From assembly GCF_013266735.1 (NCBI RefSeq), contig NZ_JABSNU010000009.1, positions 1 through 64,000 on the forward strand: a stretch of DNA of 64,000 nt, given 5' to 3'. The position numbers and the translations under genes were made by a program. The notes below the pieces were generated by a model that was given only the letters and a program-made list of their open reading frames with translations, did not search any database and had not been told where the DNA came from. Below, piece by piece: positions 32,106 to 41,893 of the stretch. This stretch comes from Pedobacter foliorum. Lineage in GTDB: Bacteria; Bacteroidota; Bacteroidia; Sphingobacteriales; Sphingobacteriaceae. How positions within the stretch are numbered: the stretch's first letter is position 1; each line of letters opens with the position of its first letter.

Positions 32106-34103
32106 TTACACATTTTTTACTTCTACCCAATTACCATCTTCTCTAATCAATTCAATCAGATCATCAAGTGCACGAGCAGAATTCACATTTTTCTTTACAA
32201 CCTCTTTTCCACGATATAAGGTGATTTTATCAGGACCAGTACCAACGTATCCGTAATCAGCATCAGCCATTTCGCCGGGACCGTTTACAATACAACCCAT
32301 AATACCTATTTTGATCCCTTTTAAATGATCGGTACGTGAACGGATAAGTTGAGTAGTTTCCTGAAGGTCGAACAATGTACGTCCGCAGCTTGGACAAGAA
32401 ATATATTCAGTTTTAGAAATACGAGTACGTGTAGCTTGTAAAATACCAAAACTTGTAGAGTTAATTAATGATAAGCTTATCGCTTCATCCGCACTGATCC
32501 ATACACCATCACCAAGTCCATCCGTAAATAAAGCGCCCAGATCAGTGGCTGCAAATAGCATCAGATCATCAGCATTAACACCCGGATATTCTCTTTTTAT
32601 GATAACCGGAACTTGCAGATTATTCTTTATTAAGGATACAAAGAACTCCCTTTGCATTGCCATACCGTGTGCAGCAGTAGTATCTAATACCACAACAACG
32701 TTAGGCTGCAACTTAGAAAGGTCTTTATCAGCAGCCTCTTCAGCTTTTATACTAACTAGGTTTAAATGCTCATCTTTAACATCAGCGGCAATATATTCAT
32801 CAAATAAAAACAAAGGATGACAGTTGTTCTTATCCTTTAAATTTAACCAGGTTTGATAATTGTAAATCTGCTTTAAATTCCCTGGAAAAGAGAATGAAGG
32901 CAATGCATCACCAAGATAAACCATATCAGTAGCCTGATCGGCCATGTTATACTTATCTAATCCAGCACTATATTTATAACCAACTGAAGTTAAAAAATAA
33001 GGGTCTTTTAAGTTTTCTTTAGATACATCAATCATCACTACAGGATGATGATGACCGCCAATATGTTGTACAGGTTCAGTATGCCTGCGATTGTACTCGT
33101 AAGGATTATAAGGAAGGTCTTTAACAGTAATGCTTTCCCGTTGTTCGGCGATATTTGAATTCTCTTCACTTAACAACGCTCTGGTTTCATACCTTAAAGC
33201 CAATGCTTTTGCAACCGGAGCTTCAAATTCAGGATCTTCAGTTAGGGAAACTCTAATGGTATCACCCAATCCGTCTTCCAATAATGTTCCGATACCAACT
33301 GCCGATTTAATACGACCATCTTCTCCATCACCTGCCTCAGTTACTCCAAGGTGCAAAGGATAATTCATCCCCTCTTTCACCATGGTTTCTACCAATAAAC
33401 GGTACGCCTGAACCATAATCTGTGTATTACTGGCTTTCATTGAGATTACCAGATTGTAATAATTCTGGTCTTCGCACATGCGGATAAATTCCATTGCCGA
33501 CTCAACCATCCCTCTCGGTGTATCGCCATAATGGCTCATGATACGATCGGATAATGAGCCGTGGTTAGTACCAATGCGCATTGCCGTTCCATATTCCTTA
33601 CAGATCTTTACCAGAGGTGTAAATTTCTTGTATATGCGATCCAGCTCAGCCTGATAAGCTTGCTGGGTATATTCAATATTTTCGAAGCGTTTCTTATCTG
33701 CGTAATTTCCCGGGTTTACCCTTACCTTTTCAACAATACGGGCCGCAGCTTCAGCAGCATTTGGCGTAAAGTGGATATCGGCAACCAAAGGCACATTATA
33801 GCCACGAAACCTTAGTTCTTTTTTAATATTAGCAAGATTATCTGCTTCCTTCATACTTGGAGCAGTAATACGAACGTACTCGCAACCTGAGTTTACCATT
33901 CTAATGGTTTGCTCAACCGTACCCAAAGTATCCATGGTATCAGTTGTAGTCATAGATTGGATACGGATTGGATTTAATCCTCCCATAGGGATATCCCCGA
34001 TACTAACCTCTCTGGTTAGAAACCTTGAATACTGGGTTAAACTGTTACAATACCCGCCTTTTAACTCTTTCTGTAACGTGCTCTGATCAAATACTTTTTC
34101 CAT
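32106..34103 (-). CDS. ispG: 4-hydroxy-3-methylbut-2-enyl diphosphate synthase, long form
   Basis: The 665-aa IspG (GcpE) catalyses the penultimate step of the MEP isoprenoid pathway with a 4Fe-4S cluster. The N-terminal TIM barrel (IRIQSMTTTDTMD, VPLVADIHF, KVRVNPGNYAD) and the C-terminal cluster domain (YISCPSCGRTLFDL and GIMGCIVNGPGEMADADYGYVGTGPDK, three Cys ligands) are separated by a large insert (about 325-560). This is the form normal for Bacteroidota, chlamydiae and plants. Probably co-transcribed with the downstream oxidoreductase. Confidence 0.97.
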   Translation of the reverse strand: MEKVFDQSTLQKELKGGYCNSLTQYSRFLTREVSIGDIPMGGLNPIRIQSMTTTDTMDTLGTVEQTIRMVNSGCEYVRITAPSMKEADNLANIKKELRFRGYNVPLVADIHFTPNAAEAAARIVEKVRVNPGNYADKKRFENIEYTQQAYQAELDRIYKKFTPLVKICKEYGTAMRIGTNHGSLSDRIMSHYGDTPRGMVESAMEFIRMCEDQNYYNLVISMKASNTQIMVQAYRLLVETMVKEGMNYPLHLGVTEAGDGEDGRIKSAVGIGTLLEDGLGDTIRVSLTEDPEFEAPVAKALALRYETRALLSEENSNIAEQRESITVKDLPYNPYEYNRRHTEPVQHIGGHHHPVVMIDVSKENLKDPYFLTSVGYKYSAGLDKYNMADQATDMVYLGDALPSFSFPGNLKQIYNYQTWLNLKDKNNCHPLFLFDEYIAADVKDEHLNLVSIKAEEAADKDLSKLQPNVVVVLDTTAAHGMAMQREFFVSLIKNNLQVPVIIKREYPGVNADDLMLFAATDLGALFTDGLGDGVWISADEAISLSLINSTSFGILQATRTRISKTEYISCPSCGRTLFDLQETTQLIRSRTDHLKGIKIGIMGCIVNGPGEMADADYGYVGTGPDKITLYRGKEVVKKNVNSARALDDLIELIREDGNWVEVKNV

Positions 34104-34152
34104 GACTTACTAATGTGCTACAAAGATAAAGATTATGTTTATAACTGTAATG

Positions 34153-34767
34153 TCAGATCAATCGGTCTTTTATAACCAATGTATCAGCCGCCAAATCATG
34201 AAAACATTGTTGTTTCTTATTCAGAAAGCTATATAAATAGCCGAAAAAGAATGGTGCTACAGATAATATCTTAGCAGCATTTCGGCCATAGGCGTTGTTT
34301 AAACTGATCTTATTTCCACCAAGGTCTGTGACTTTAATATTAAGCAATCGCTTACCAATAGTAGCTTGTTTATCAGATGCTTCAGCTATACTGCTATAAA
34401 TGAATTTAGCAATAGAGATAAGCGGTAATCCTGCTAATGCTACCATAATGCGCTGAGTTTTCTCTTCTATAAAGATGAAACTTAACAGTACCAGCAATAC
34501 GTAAGCGAGTGTTAAGAAAAAATAATCTATAACAGAAGCGAGTAAACGCTGATCAAAAGAAGCAAAGTATTGAGGTGCGGTTTTTTGAAATGTAAAACCA
34601 AGAAGCTCACGCAGTTCTTGTAACTCGTGAGCTTCTTTATAATCATCCATCCCTGGCTTCCTGATAAAAGTTTCAGGGCGGATATTTAGTGACTTTAATT
34701 GTTCTAATTGATATGGGCCTTCCGGCTTTCCGTTTATTACAACGGTATATTCAATTTCATTCTGCAT
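34153..34767 (-). CDS. RDD-family membrane protein with GYF-2 domain
   Basis: The 204-aa protein starts with a GYF_2-like segment (YTVVINGKPEGPYQLEQLKSL.., about 7-57). An RDD domain follows with helices at about 75-98, 107-125 and 165-185, including the conserved basic and acidic residues FDQRLLASVIDYFFL and TIGKRLLNIKVTDL. RDD proteins are thought to be transporters or ion/proton antiporter-like, but a specific function is not known here. It ends 50 nt before ispG. Confidence 0.8.
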   Translation of the reverse strand: MQNEIEYTVVINGKPEGPYQLEQLKSLNIRPETFIRKPGMDDYKEAHELQELRELLGFTFQKTAPQYFASFDQRLLASVIDYFFLTLAYVLLVLLSFIFIEEKTQRIMVALAGLPLISIAKFIYSSIAEASDKQATIGKRLLNIKVTDLGGNKISLNNAYGRNAAKILSVAPFFFGYLYSFLNKKQQCFHDLAADTLVIKDRLI

Positions 34768-34782
34768 TATTTATCATTTGTT

Positions 34783-34949
34783 GTCATCCTGAATCAAGAT
34801 TTGCGAATCGCATTTTATTAACCGTTTAGCTAAAGCAATCGTCATCCTGAATTTATTTCAGGACCTCTCACTTGCCAGGCCACCTTTCTCTTGAGTGATC
34901 CTGAAATAAATTCAGGATGACGAATTGGTGAAGGATGACGGACTAGTGT
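34783..34949. repeat. REP-like element with partial copies on both sides
   Basis: The core element has 24-bp exact inverted arms (34840-34863, starting CGTCATCCTGAATTTATTTC, and 34899-34922). A truncated left arm occurs at 34783-34794. Short GGATGACG/AGATGACG words follow at about 34933 and 34951. It occupies the gap between two minus-strand genes. The spacer contains CTTTCTCTTGAGTGATC, also found in the copy near 10.5 kb. Confidence 0.75.
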
Positions 34950-34963
34950 AAGATGACGATCGG

Positions 34964-35896
34964 TTAATAGCGATTTACCTCAAAGCTACTCAATCCTCCA
35001 TCTAAATTGATAAATATCTTTTTTACTGATGCTTTATAGTTTGGAGTTTCATAAGTACCATCCTCCAATTTAGTAAATCCGGTAAAGTCTTTTGATGAAA
35101 GACCTGTTTTGGTTTTAATCCTGCATCCTGAATTTGTTGGGATTTTAATTTTAACATCTGCTACACCTGTTTTCACATTCACATCTGTGATAGGCAATAA
35201 ATCTCCAATCTTAATATTCAAAGCTGCTGCACCACCATCAAAAGTGAAAGCGCGTACTTTGTATTCCGAAAGATCGAAATCTACTTCTCCGGCACCCATG
35301 CTCATATGAATTTCCCAGGTAGGCTTGATATTTAATTTCATATCAACGTCATTCCCCCCATCACCCATATTCCATTTAGAGTTGCCTTTCATTTTAAAAT
35401 TAACCGTAGTTACACTATCAGTTTTTTCTGTTTGCAATGAAAAGGTTCCTCCTCTTTTTTGTACATCAGCAGTGATTAAGCTATCCGTTGGACCTTTAAG
35501 ATCAAAAGATGTTCCGCCGCCAGAGATATTCAAAACAGTTTTGGTAGATGCAGAGTCAGTAAAAGGGTGCGAAAAGCTTAAATGTTCAGATTCATTATTA
35601 TCAAAATTTACATCTTCTTCAATATGCGAATTCGACCATACTCTATCTTCCGGGGCTTGTCTGCCTTTGTAAAACAGAACGCCTAAAGTAATCACAAGAA
35701 TCCCGATAGATATCATTCCACCCACCTGTGATTTGTTCTTGTTAAAAAGAATATTTACACCCGCAATGATTAAAAATATTGGCCAGAAACGCCATACATT
35801 ACGCCAGTAAAAATCGATTATATGAAAGTTCTCTAAAAGGAGTACCCCACCTATAAAAAGCAGTACAATACCCCACATTACTCTATCCAGTTTCAT
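34964..35896 (-). CDS. LiaF/DUF5668-like membrane protein
   Basis: The 310-aa protein has three or four short N-terminal membrane helices (MWGIVLLFIGGVLLLENF, VWRFWPIFLIIAGVNILF, MISIGILVITLGVLFYKG). A beta-rich soluble domain follows (about 110-310) with repeated strands such as WEIHMSMGAGEVDFDLSEYKV and INLDGGLSSFEVNRY, matching the cell-envelope stress (LiaF-like) group. It follows a PspC gene directly (1 nt), so both probably take part in envelope stress sensing. Confidence 0.75.
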   Translation of the reverse strand: MKLDRVMWGIVLLFIGGVLLLENFHIIDFYWRNVWRFWPIFLIIAGVNILFNKNKSQVGGMISIGILVITLGVLFYKGRQAPEDRVWSNSHIEEDVNFDNNESEHLSFSHPFTDSASTKTVLNISGGGTSFDLKGPTDSLITADVQKRGGTFSLQTEKTDSVTTVNFKMKGNSKWNMGDGGNDVDMKLNIKPTWEIHMSMGAGEVDFDLSEYKVRAFTFDGGAAALNIKIGDLLPITDVNVKTGVADVKIKIPTNSGCRIKTKTGLSSKDFTGFTKLEDGTYETPNYKASVKKIFINLDGGLSSFEVNRY

Positions 35897-35897
35897 C

Positions 35898-36599
35898 TTA
35901 TATATCTTTTTTGGTGAATCTATCGTCTATTTTACTTTCGCCTGTAGCTGGGTTTTCAGGAACATCTGTAGGTGTAGGATTTAACGGTTCAGCTGGGCTA
36001 TCCTGAGTATTTTGTCTTTTCCACTCTTCCCACGCATCTTTTCTTTTAGATTTAAGAATAAAGCTTACCCCTATTGCAACAAATACCAGTGGCCACAACT
36101 TACTTATGCTAAACCAGAAAGGGATAATATTAAACTCGTTCATTAAAAAATACATACCTATTACGAGTAAAAACAGTCCCCCTATTGTTCGGCCAGTATC
36201 ACTTTTTTGATAAGGCTTAAACTCAGGTTGTTTCTGTTCAGTAGTAAAACCTCCTTCATTTACTGTCGATGAAGTCCAACTTTGCGATTGCGCGGGGTTT
36301 GGAGTTTCAACCGGGTTTTGAAAAGGTTGCGAGAACGCATTTGGCGAGTTAAAAGGGTTGTTTTGTGGCCCTTTATAAAAGTCATTAAATTTTGAAAATC
36401 TTTTTGCCGGATCGTTATTTACAGGTACTACAATCCACATGATGACATACACCAAAATCCCTGTTCCAACTAAAAAGATGGTTGAGAGTACGAACAATAA
36501 TCTGATTATCGTCACATCCACCTCCATGTACTCTGCAATTCCAGATGACACACCTGCAATTACTTTCTCATGCTCATTTCTAAATAATCTCTTGTCCAT
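35898..36599 (-). CDS. PspC-domain protein
   Basis: A 233-aa protein with an N-terminal PspC domain (LFRNEHEKVIAGVSSGIAEYMEVDVTIIRLLFVLSTIFLVGTGILVYVIMWIVVP). A Pro, Asn and Gln-rich linker (about 70-125) follows, then a second pair of membrane helices (GLFLLVIGMYFLMNEF, LWPLVFVAIGVSFIL) and a charged tail. PspC proteins sense inner-membrane stress. It is coupled to the LiaF-like gene downstream and follows an SDR gene by 20 nt. Confidence 0.88.
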   Translation of the reverse strand: MDKRLFRNEHEKVIAGVSSGIAEYMEVDVTIIRLLFVLSTIFLVGTGILVYVIMWIVVPVNNDPAKRFSKFNDFYKGPQNNPFNSPNAFSQPFQNPVETPNPAQSQSWTSSTVNEGGFTTEQKQPEFKPYQKSDTGRTIGGLFLLVIGMYFLMNEFNIIPFWFSISKLWPLVFVAIGVSFILKSKRKDAWEEWKRQNTQDSPAEPLNPTPTDVPENPATGESKIDDRFTKKDI

Positions 36600-36619
36600 A
36601 ATATATTTCCTCCTATATT

Positions 36620-37309
36620 TTAAAACTGTATCGGCTTCATAGTTATCTCATCAACATTTACGCCACTGCTTAAATTTAAAATGGTGTATATGGTATTGGC
36701 AATATCTTCTGGTTGTACAAACCGATCAGCTGGGATTTCTGTTCCCTCCCATGATGAGGTTAATGTAGAACCTGGTAGTACGGCCGTTACCTTAACGTTG
36801 TATTTTGATAATTCATCCCTAAATACACTATTAAGACTTAGCAATGCCGCTTTAGTTACACTATAGCTACCTGCATTTTCTGCATTTTGTTTACTGGCTA
36901 CCGAACATATGTTAAAAATATGGCCTGACTGCCTTGTACGCATCATTTTACCAAAAAACTTAGATAGGTAATAAGCTGCATTAAGATTGAGATTTAGTTG
37001 CTTTTCAAGCTGATCATCAGCCTCATCAAGTATAGACCCCTGCAAAAACATGCCTGCATTATTCACTAAAACATCAACTTCCGACATTTCATTTTTCACC
37101 GCATTGCAGAATGCATACACTTCATCTTTCACAATGCAATCTGCCTGATAAGTAAATACCTTCACCCCGGTATACTTTAGTTCTTCAGCAAAACGCTCCA
37201 GTTCGGTCGTACTTCTCGAACACACTGCTAAATCATACCCATTCTCTGCCAGCTTTATTGCAATGGCCTTTCCAATCCCTTTAGTAGCGCCGGTAATAAT
37301 TGCTTTCAT
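36620..37309 (-). CDS. Short-chain dehydrogenase/reductase
   Basis: A 229-aa SDR. The cofactor motif is GATKGIGKAIA, NNAG is at about 87-90, the catalytic Ser is in ICSVAS and the Tyr/Lys in YSVTKAAL. No C-terminal extension, so classical type. Substrate unknown; annotation as 3-oxoacyl-ACP or sepiapterin-type reductase would be guesswork. It may share a transcript with the PspC and LiaF-like genes downstream. Confidence 0.9.
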   Translation of the reverse strand: MKAIITGATKGIGKAIAIKLAENGYDLAVCSRSTTELERFAEELKYTGVKVFTYQADCIVKDEVYAFCNAVKNEMSEVDVLVNNAGMFLQGSILDEADDQLEKQLNLNLNAAYYLSKFFGKMMRTRQSGHIFNICSVASKQNAENAGSYSVTKAALLSLNSVFRDELSKYNVKVTAVLPGSTLTSSWEGTEIPADRFVQPEDIANTIYTILNLSSGVNVDEITMKPIQF

Positions 37310-37468
37310 TGTTTAAACATCTTATTTAACACAATAATACAAAAAACCACCACATGGCAAAACATTAATAGGCAAAGATTGGTTAGAAAAAGGGATTAGT
37401 ACGATTTCAACTTTTTATTGTTTCTTTGTAATAATATTGCACAAATACTTTAGCTAATTTTTCATTGA

Positions 37469-38203
37469 ATGAATTTCACCAATTTTGGCAGGTACCTACT
37501 TTTATTGAAAGCGGTATTTAGAAAGCCCGAAAAGTTTAAAATATACTTGAAGGCCATCTTTAAACAAATGGATTTTGTAGGGGTAGGTTCCCTTGGGCTA
37601 ATCGCCATTATTTCTACTTTTATAGGAGCGGTAATGACATTACAAATTGCCTTCCAGTTGGTTAGTGATTTTATTCCTAAAACCATCATTGGTTCTGTAA
37701 ACAGAGATTCAAGTATTCTAGAGCTTAGTCCTACCATTACGGCAATTGTTTTGGCAGGTAAAATTGGTTCTGCAATTTCATCTGAAATTGGCACAATGCG
37801 TGTAAGTGAGCAGATTGATGCACTAGAGATTATGGGGATTAACTCTCCCGGTTATCTTATCCTACCAAAAATTATAGCAGGTATTACCATGGTTCCGTTA
37901 TTGGTTATTATGTCAATGTTCTTAAGCATTACTGGCGGATACATTGGTGGTACTTTATCTGGTGCTGTTACTCCTGCCGAATATATTCAGGGTATTACTA
38001 CTGATTTTAATCCTTATACCATTGTTGTTGCCCTTGTAAAGGCCTTTGTATTTGGTTTTATCATTACCTCTGTTCCTGCATACGAAGGTTTTTATGTAAA
38101 AGGCGGTGCGCTTGAAGTAGCGCAGGCAAGTACCAGAGCTGTTGTTGTGAGTTGTATTACTATATTGGCATGTGATTACATTGTAACCCAGTTATTATTA
38201 TGA
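37469..38203 (+). CDS. mlaE: MlaE-family ABC permease
   Basis: The 244-aa permease has the MlaE layout: an amphipathic N-terminal helix, then five membrane helices with FIGAVMTLQIAFQL, the PTITAIVLAGKIGSAISSEIGTMRVSEQIDALEIMGI motif and VFGFIITSVPAYEGFYVKGGALEV. It belongs to transporters that move phospholipids or other lipids between membranes. The stop overlaps the start of the ATPase gene by 4 nt. A substrate-binding MCE protein is not in this window. Confidence 0.93.
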   Translation: MNFTNFGRYLLLLKAVFRKPEKFKIYLKAIFKQMDFVGVGSLGLIAIISTFIGAVMTLQIAFQLVSDFIPKTIIGSVNRDSSILELSPTITAIVLAGKIGSAISSEIGTMRVSEQIDALEIMGINSPGYLILPKIIAGITMVPLLVIMSMFLSITGGYIGGTLSGAVTPAEYIQGITTDFNPYTIVVALVKAFVFGFIITSVPAYEGFYVKGGALEVAQASTRAVVVSCITILACDYIVTQLLL

Positions 38204-38952
38204 TCGAGATTAAGGACATACACAAATCATTTGGCAGCAACAAAGTACTACAGGGAATTTCCGGTAAGTTTGAAGCTGGTGTAACTAACCTGATCATTGG
38301 TGGTTCCGGTTCCGGTAAAACCACATTACTTAAATGTATGATCGGCCTACACCACCCTGAACAAGGCAGTGTAGAATACGATGGTCGTGAGTTTACTTCA
38401 ATGAACTTCGAAGAGAAGATAGAGATCAGAAAAGAGATCGGTATGCTTTTCCAAGGTTCTGCATTATTTGATTCAATGACTGTTGAGGAGAACATTATGT
38501 TCCCTTTAAATATGTTTACCGAACAGGATCGTAAAGAAAAGCTGGATCGTGTAAACTTCTGTTTGGAACGCGTAAACCTTGAAGGAAAAAACAAACTTTT
38601 CCCAGCTGAGCTTTCGGGTGGTATGAAAAAACGTGTGGGTATTGCCCGTGCTATTGCCATGAACCCAAAGTATTTGTTTGTTGATGAACCCAACTCTGGT
38701 CTTGATCCGAAAACTTCTATCGTAATTGATGAGTTGATTAAGGAACTTACTGAAGAATACAATACAACAACAATAGTTGTTACCCACGATATGAACTCTG
38801 TTATGGGTATCGGCGACTATATTCTTTTCTTGCACGAAGGCAAGAAATTCTGGGAAGGATCTAATAAAGAGATCGCCCATACTGAAATTCAAGAACTAAA
38901 TGATTTCGTTTTTGCAAGCCGCTTTATGAAGGCTGCAAAAGGAAAGTTTTAA
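38200..38952 (+). CDS. mlaF: MlaF-family ABC ATPase
   Basis: A 250-aa ATPase with Walker A GGSGSGKTT, Q-loop MLFQGSALFDSMTVEENI, signature LSGGMKKRVGIARAI, Walker B YLFVDEPNSGLD and H-loop VVTHD. It is the energising subunit for the MlaE-type permease encoded just upstream, with translational coupling. Followed 9 nt later by a methyltransferase gene. Confidence 0.94.
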   Translation: MIEIKDIHKSFGSNKVLQGISGKFEAGVTNLIIGGSGSGKTTLLKCMIGLHHPEQGSVEYDGREFTSMNFEEKIEIRKEIGMLFQGSALFDSMTVEENIMFPLNMFTEQDRKEKLDRVNFCLERVNLEGKNKLFPAELSGGMKKRVGIARAIAMNPKYLFVDEPNSGLDPKTSIVIDELIKELTEEYNTTTIVVTHDMNSVMGIGDYILFLHEGKKFWEGSNKEIAHTEIQELNDFVFASRFMKAAKGKF

Positions 38953-38961
38953 TATATAATT

Positions 38962-39846
38962 ATGATAAGCCTGCTAACACCCACGCATTGGAAAGATTAT
39001 GAGCTGATCGACTGTGGTGATTTTGAAAAATTAGAACGTTTTGGTAATCTGGTATTGTCCAGACCAGAGCCTCAAGCCGTTTGGAAAAAAACCTTGTCTG
39101 AAAACGACTGGAAAAAACAAACCCACATCAGATTTAAAGGTCGTTCTGCTACCTCTGGAGAATGGGTTAAAAACTCTGCTCATTTACCTGATCGTTGGAA
39201 TGTTGAGTATAAAAATGATGATGTAACTATTAACCTGCGTTTGGGATTAACCTCATTTAAACATGTTGGTGTTTTCCCTGAACAAGCGGTAAACTGGGAT
39301 TATATTTCTTCGTCAATAAAGAAATTTAAAACTCCAAGTCCTAAAGTATTAAACTTGTTTGCCTATACCGGTGCTGCTTCGCTAATTGCGAAAGCTGCCG
39401 GAGCAGATACAACTCACGTTGATTCCATTAAACAAGTAGTAAACTGGGCTAATGAAAACCAGGAGCTTTCTAAACTTAAAGATGTGCGTTGGGTAGTTGA
39501 GGATGCTTTAAAGTTTGTAAAGAGAGAGCTTAAACGCGGTAAAAAATATAACGGTATTATCTTAGACCCTCCTGCTTTTGGTCATGGGCCAAATGGAGAG
39601 AAATGGAAACTGGAAGACCATATTCAGGAAATGATGCAAGATGTAGTGCAGTTATTAGATGAGGAAGAACACTTCCTGATCTTAAACACCTACTCTTTAG
39701 GTTTCTCATCAGTTATTGTAGAGAACTTGATTAAAACTTCGTTTCCTCAGGTAAGAAATTTAGAAACTGGAGAATTGTATTTACAGGCTACTTCTGGCAT
39801 TAAATTGCCATTAGGAGTTTTTGGTAAATTCAATACGTTTAAATAA
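38962..39846 (+). CDS. RlmI/RlmK-like SAM-dependent methyltransferase
   Basis: The 294-aa protein has a Rossmann methyltransferase fold: motif I is KVLNLFAYTGAASLIAKAAGA (about 133-153), the acidic end of strand 2 is THVDSIKQVVNWANEN, and the catalytic motif is GIILDPPAFGHGPNGEKWKLEDH. This matches the 23S rRNA cytosine-C5 methyltransferase group (RlmI-like), but the usual N-terminal PUA domain is missing, so the exact target is uncertain. It probably shares the mlaEF transcript. Confidence 0.82.
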   Translation: MISLLTPTHWKDYELIDCGDFEKLERFGNLVLSRPEPQAVWKKTLSENDWKKQTHIRFKGRSATSGEWVKNSAHLPDRWNVEYKNDDVTINLRLGLTSFKHVGVFPEQAVNWDYISSSIKKFKTPSPKVLNLFAYTGAASLIAKAAGADTTHVDSIKQVVNWANENQELSKLKDVRWVVEDALKFVKRELKRGKKYNGIILDPPAFGHGPNGEKWKLEDHIQEMMQDVVQLLDEEEHFLILNTYSLGFSSVIVENLIKTSFPQVRNLETGELYLQATSGIKLPLGVFGKFNTFK

Positions 39847-39867
39847 GCAATTTGCTATCCGCACTAC

Positions 39868-39943
39868 CGTCATCCTGAATTCAACCCTGAATTTAGCATG
39901 ACGAGGCTACCCTATCATTCGTAGTCTATTTCAGGACGACTGA
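39868..39943. repeat. Degenerate REP-like element
   Basis: The left arm CGTCATCCTGAATTC starts at 39868 and a short inverted end (GCATGACG) lies at about 39896-39903. A further fragment TATTTCAGGACGAC is at about 39928-39941. The element is decayed compared with the copies at 23.0 and 34.9 kb. It lies between convergent genes, next to a terminator. Confidence 0.55.
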
Positions 39944-39948
39944 AGAAA

Positions 39949-39984
39949 GAAATAAAAAAGACGCCGGGACCTAAACCGGCGTCT
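39949..39984 (-). terminator. Terminator of the heme uptake operon
   Basis: A perfect 9-bp GC-rich stem (AGACGCCGG at 39959-39967 with CCGGCGTCT at 39976-39984) is followed on the minus strand by a T run. It lies 50 nt after the hmuS stop codon. Confidence 0.85.
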
Positions 39985-40036
39985 CTAAACACACTTAAAC
40001 CCAGTAACACCTTACTGCTTAAGTTTCTTTCGCTGT

Positions 40037-41065
40037 TTATGCAATTACAGCTAATTCATTTGCTATCATTCTCCAGTTTTCATTTTCAGGAATACCTGGT
40101 TTACGTTTTCCAAAGAACTGAACAATGATATTTCCATCTTTATCAAACACTTCAATACTAGTTACAATACCATCACTTGTTGGCTTTTTAACCAGCCATA
40201 CATTAGCGATACCATCTTCACGAAGGTGCATGTTAAATTCAGGGTCTAATACATTAAACCACGGACCAGTTTGAACAAGTTTCTTCACTAAACCTGTGTG
40301 AATCTGGATACATCCTGCACTTGAAGTAAAGACCATGATCTCCAAATCTGTTTCAGAAGCTTTGGTTAAAATAGCTTTTAGCGAGTCGGTTGTAATTTGT
40401 GTAGCATGACCTTCAGGTGCTAAACGCAAACCCTGAGTACGACTCAATCCATAATTTCTTAACAAACCATGAAAATCGTGCGTATCCTTTAATGCCAACC
40501 ATTCTTTCTTAAATGATTCTGCATCAACTTCCTGATCCGGTTTTTCTACAGCAGCAACTTTCTCAGTAATTATTTCTAATGCAGCAGTCTGATCTTCTGC
40601 CGTATATTTTTTAACCAATGCCTCGTAAGCATCAACATCGCTTGTATCTGTTATGTAGATTTTGTGAATAGCCTCACCATCCTTACCAAAAAACTGCAAG
40701 CTTTTGCGAGCATTTTCATCAACAGCAAAAGCCGATTTCCATGCATTCATAAATAGCCTTAAATCGATATCAGGATTTACTGCCAATCCCATCATTCCAT
40801 TAAAGGATACTTTTTTATATATTCCTTTACGCTCATGAACACAAAAGTCATTACGGGTCAAAGCCATTACATAGCCTAAACTTTCAACTTCTTTTAATAT
40901 TTCCTGGAACTGATCCTGCAAACGGATAGCAGTTGAATTTACAGTTGTTGCAATTAATTCAGCTTCACTAGTACCCAGTTGTTTTGCAGCATCTCTGATA
41001 CGTACTTTTGGGTTTTCTGTTTTAAATGCTTCCCATTGGCTTTTTAAATCTAATATCTTTTCCAT
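40037..41065 (-). CDS. hmuS: Hemin-degrading/heme-trafficking factor
   Basis: The 342-aa protein has the two tandem HemS/ChuX-type halves (about 20-165 and 190-340). Paired motifs are ALTRNDFCVHERKGIYKKVSF with NPDIDLRLFMNAWKSAFAV in the first half, and IMVFTSSAGCIQIHTGLVKKL with FNMHLREDGIANVWLVKKPT in the second. Such cytoplasmic proteins bind imported heme and hand it over or degrade it. It is the last gene of the operon, 45 nt after hmuV. Confidence 0.92.
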   Translation of the reverse strand: MEKILDLKSQWEAFKTENPKVRIRDAAKQLGTSEAELIATTVNSTAIRLQDQFQEILKEVESLGYVMALTRNDFCVHERKGIYKKVSFNGMMGLAVNPDIDLRLFMNAWKSAFAVDENARKSLQFFGKDGEAIHKIYITDTSDVDAYEALVKKYTAEDQTAALEIITEKVAAVEKPDQEVDAESFKKEWLALKDTHDFHGLLRNYGLSRTQGLRLAPEGHATQITTDSLKAILTKASETDLEIMVFTSSAGCIQIHTGLVKKLVQTGPWFNVLDPEFNMHLREDGIANVWLVKKPTSDGIVTSIEVFDKDGNIIVQFFGKRKPGIPENENWRMIANELAVIA

Positions 41066-41110
41066 TTTATATTGTTTTAATTAATTCGTTCTATTTTTAA
41101 ATATTATTCC

Positions 41111-41893
41111 TTAACTCACACTTGTAGCCGGTATAACCAGCGGACAATTGTAATCTTCACATGCCATAAGCTTTACTTTAATACTAAAAGTCTCATGTAT
41201 ATTATCGCAATTGATAACGTCAATAGGCATCCCCTCGGCAACCTTTTTACCATTTTTAAGCATCAATATCCTATCAGCAAAGCGAGAAGCATAATTGATG
41301 TCGTGTAAAATACAGATTACACAATACCCTCTGTCGGCCAGCTTACGTGCCAATACCATAATCTGTTGCTGAAACTGAATATCCAAACCATTTGTTGGCT
41401 CATCCAATAACAAACAAGCATTCGGACTATCATAAACCTGCGCAATAACCCTTGCCAATTGAACCCGTTGCTGCTCACCACCTGAAAGCGTATTGTAATC
41501 GCGGCCCGACAAATGACTTATCCCTGTATCCTGCATTACTCTCCTTACTACTGAAAAATCATTGGAAGCAGGTTTCTGATCAAAATGTGGATAACGCCCC
41601 ATCATTACCAATTCATCAACAACAAAAGAAACAGAAATAGTATTGTGTTGAGAAAGCACAGCTCTTGTCTTTGCCAGATCTTCAAGCCTGTAATTCATCA
41701 ACTCTTTTCCCTTAATAAAAACCTTGCCTGCCGATGGCCGTATTTCTCTGCAAAGCAATTTCATCAAAGTACTTTTACCGGCCCCATTTGCACCCAATAT
41801 GGCAAGCATTTCTCCAGAGTGAGCCTCAAAGCTCAGCCCATCTACCAGTTTTCTATTCCCAACTTTATACGTTAAATCTTCTACTCGGATCAT
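41111..41893 (-). CDS. hmuV: Heme ABC transporter ATPase
   Basis: A 260-aa FecE/HmuV-type ATPase. Walker A is GANGAGKST, the signature LSGGEQQRVQLARVIAQ and Walker B ACLLLDEPTNGLD; the H-loop is CILHDINYA. It powers heme import through HmuU. The start abuts the hmuU stop, so the subunits are translationally coupled. Confidence 0.95.
   Translation of the reverse strand: MIRVEDLTYKVGNRKLVDGLSFEAHSGEMLAILGANGAGKSTLMKLLCREIRPSAGKVFIKGKELMNYRLEDLAKTRAVLSQHNTISVSFVVDELVMMGRYPHFDQKPASNDFSVVRRVMQDTGISHLSGRDYNTLSGGEQQRVQLARVIAQVYDSPNACLLLDEPTNGLDIQFQQQIMVLARKLADRGYCVICILHDINYASRFADRILMLKNGKKVAEGMPIDVINCDNIHETFSIKVKLMACEDYNCPLVIPATSVS

Noticed and set aside
32083..32130. Upstream ATG for the Gfo/Idh/MocA gene
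   Set aside because: It would put 16 unrelated residues before a good Tat signal and overlap the end of ispG.
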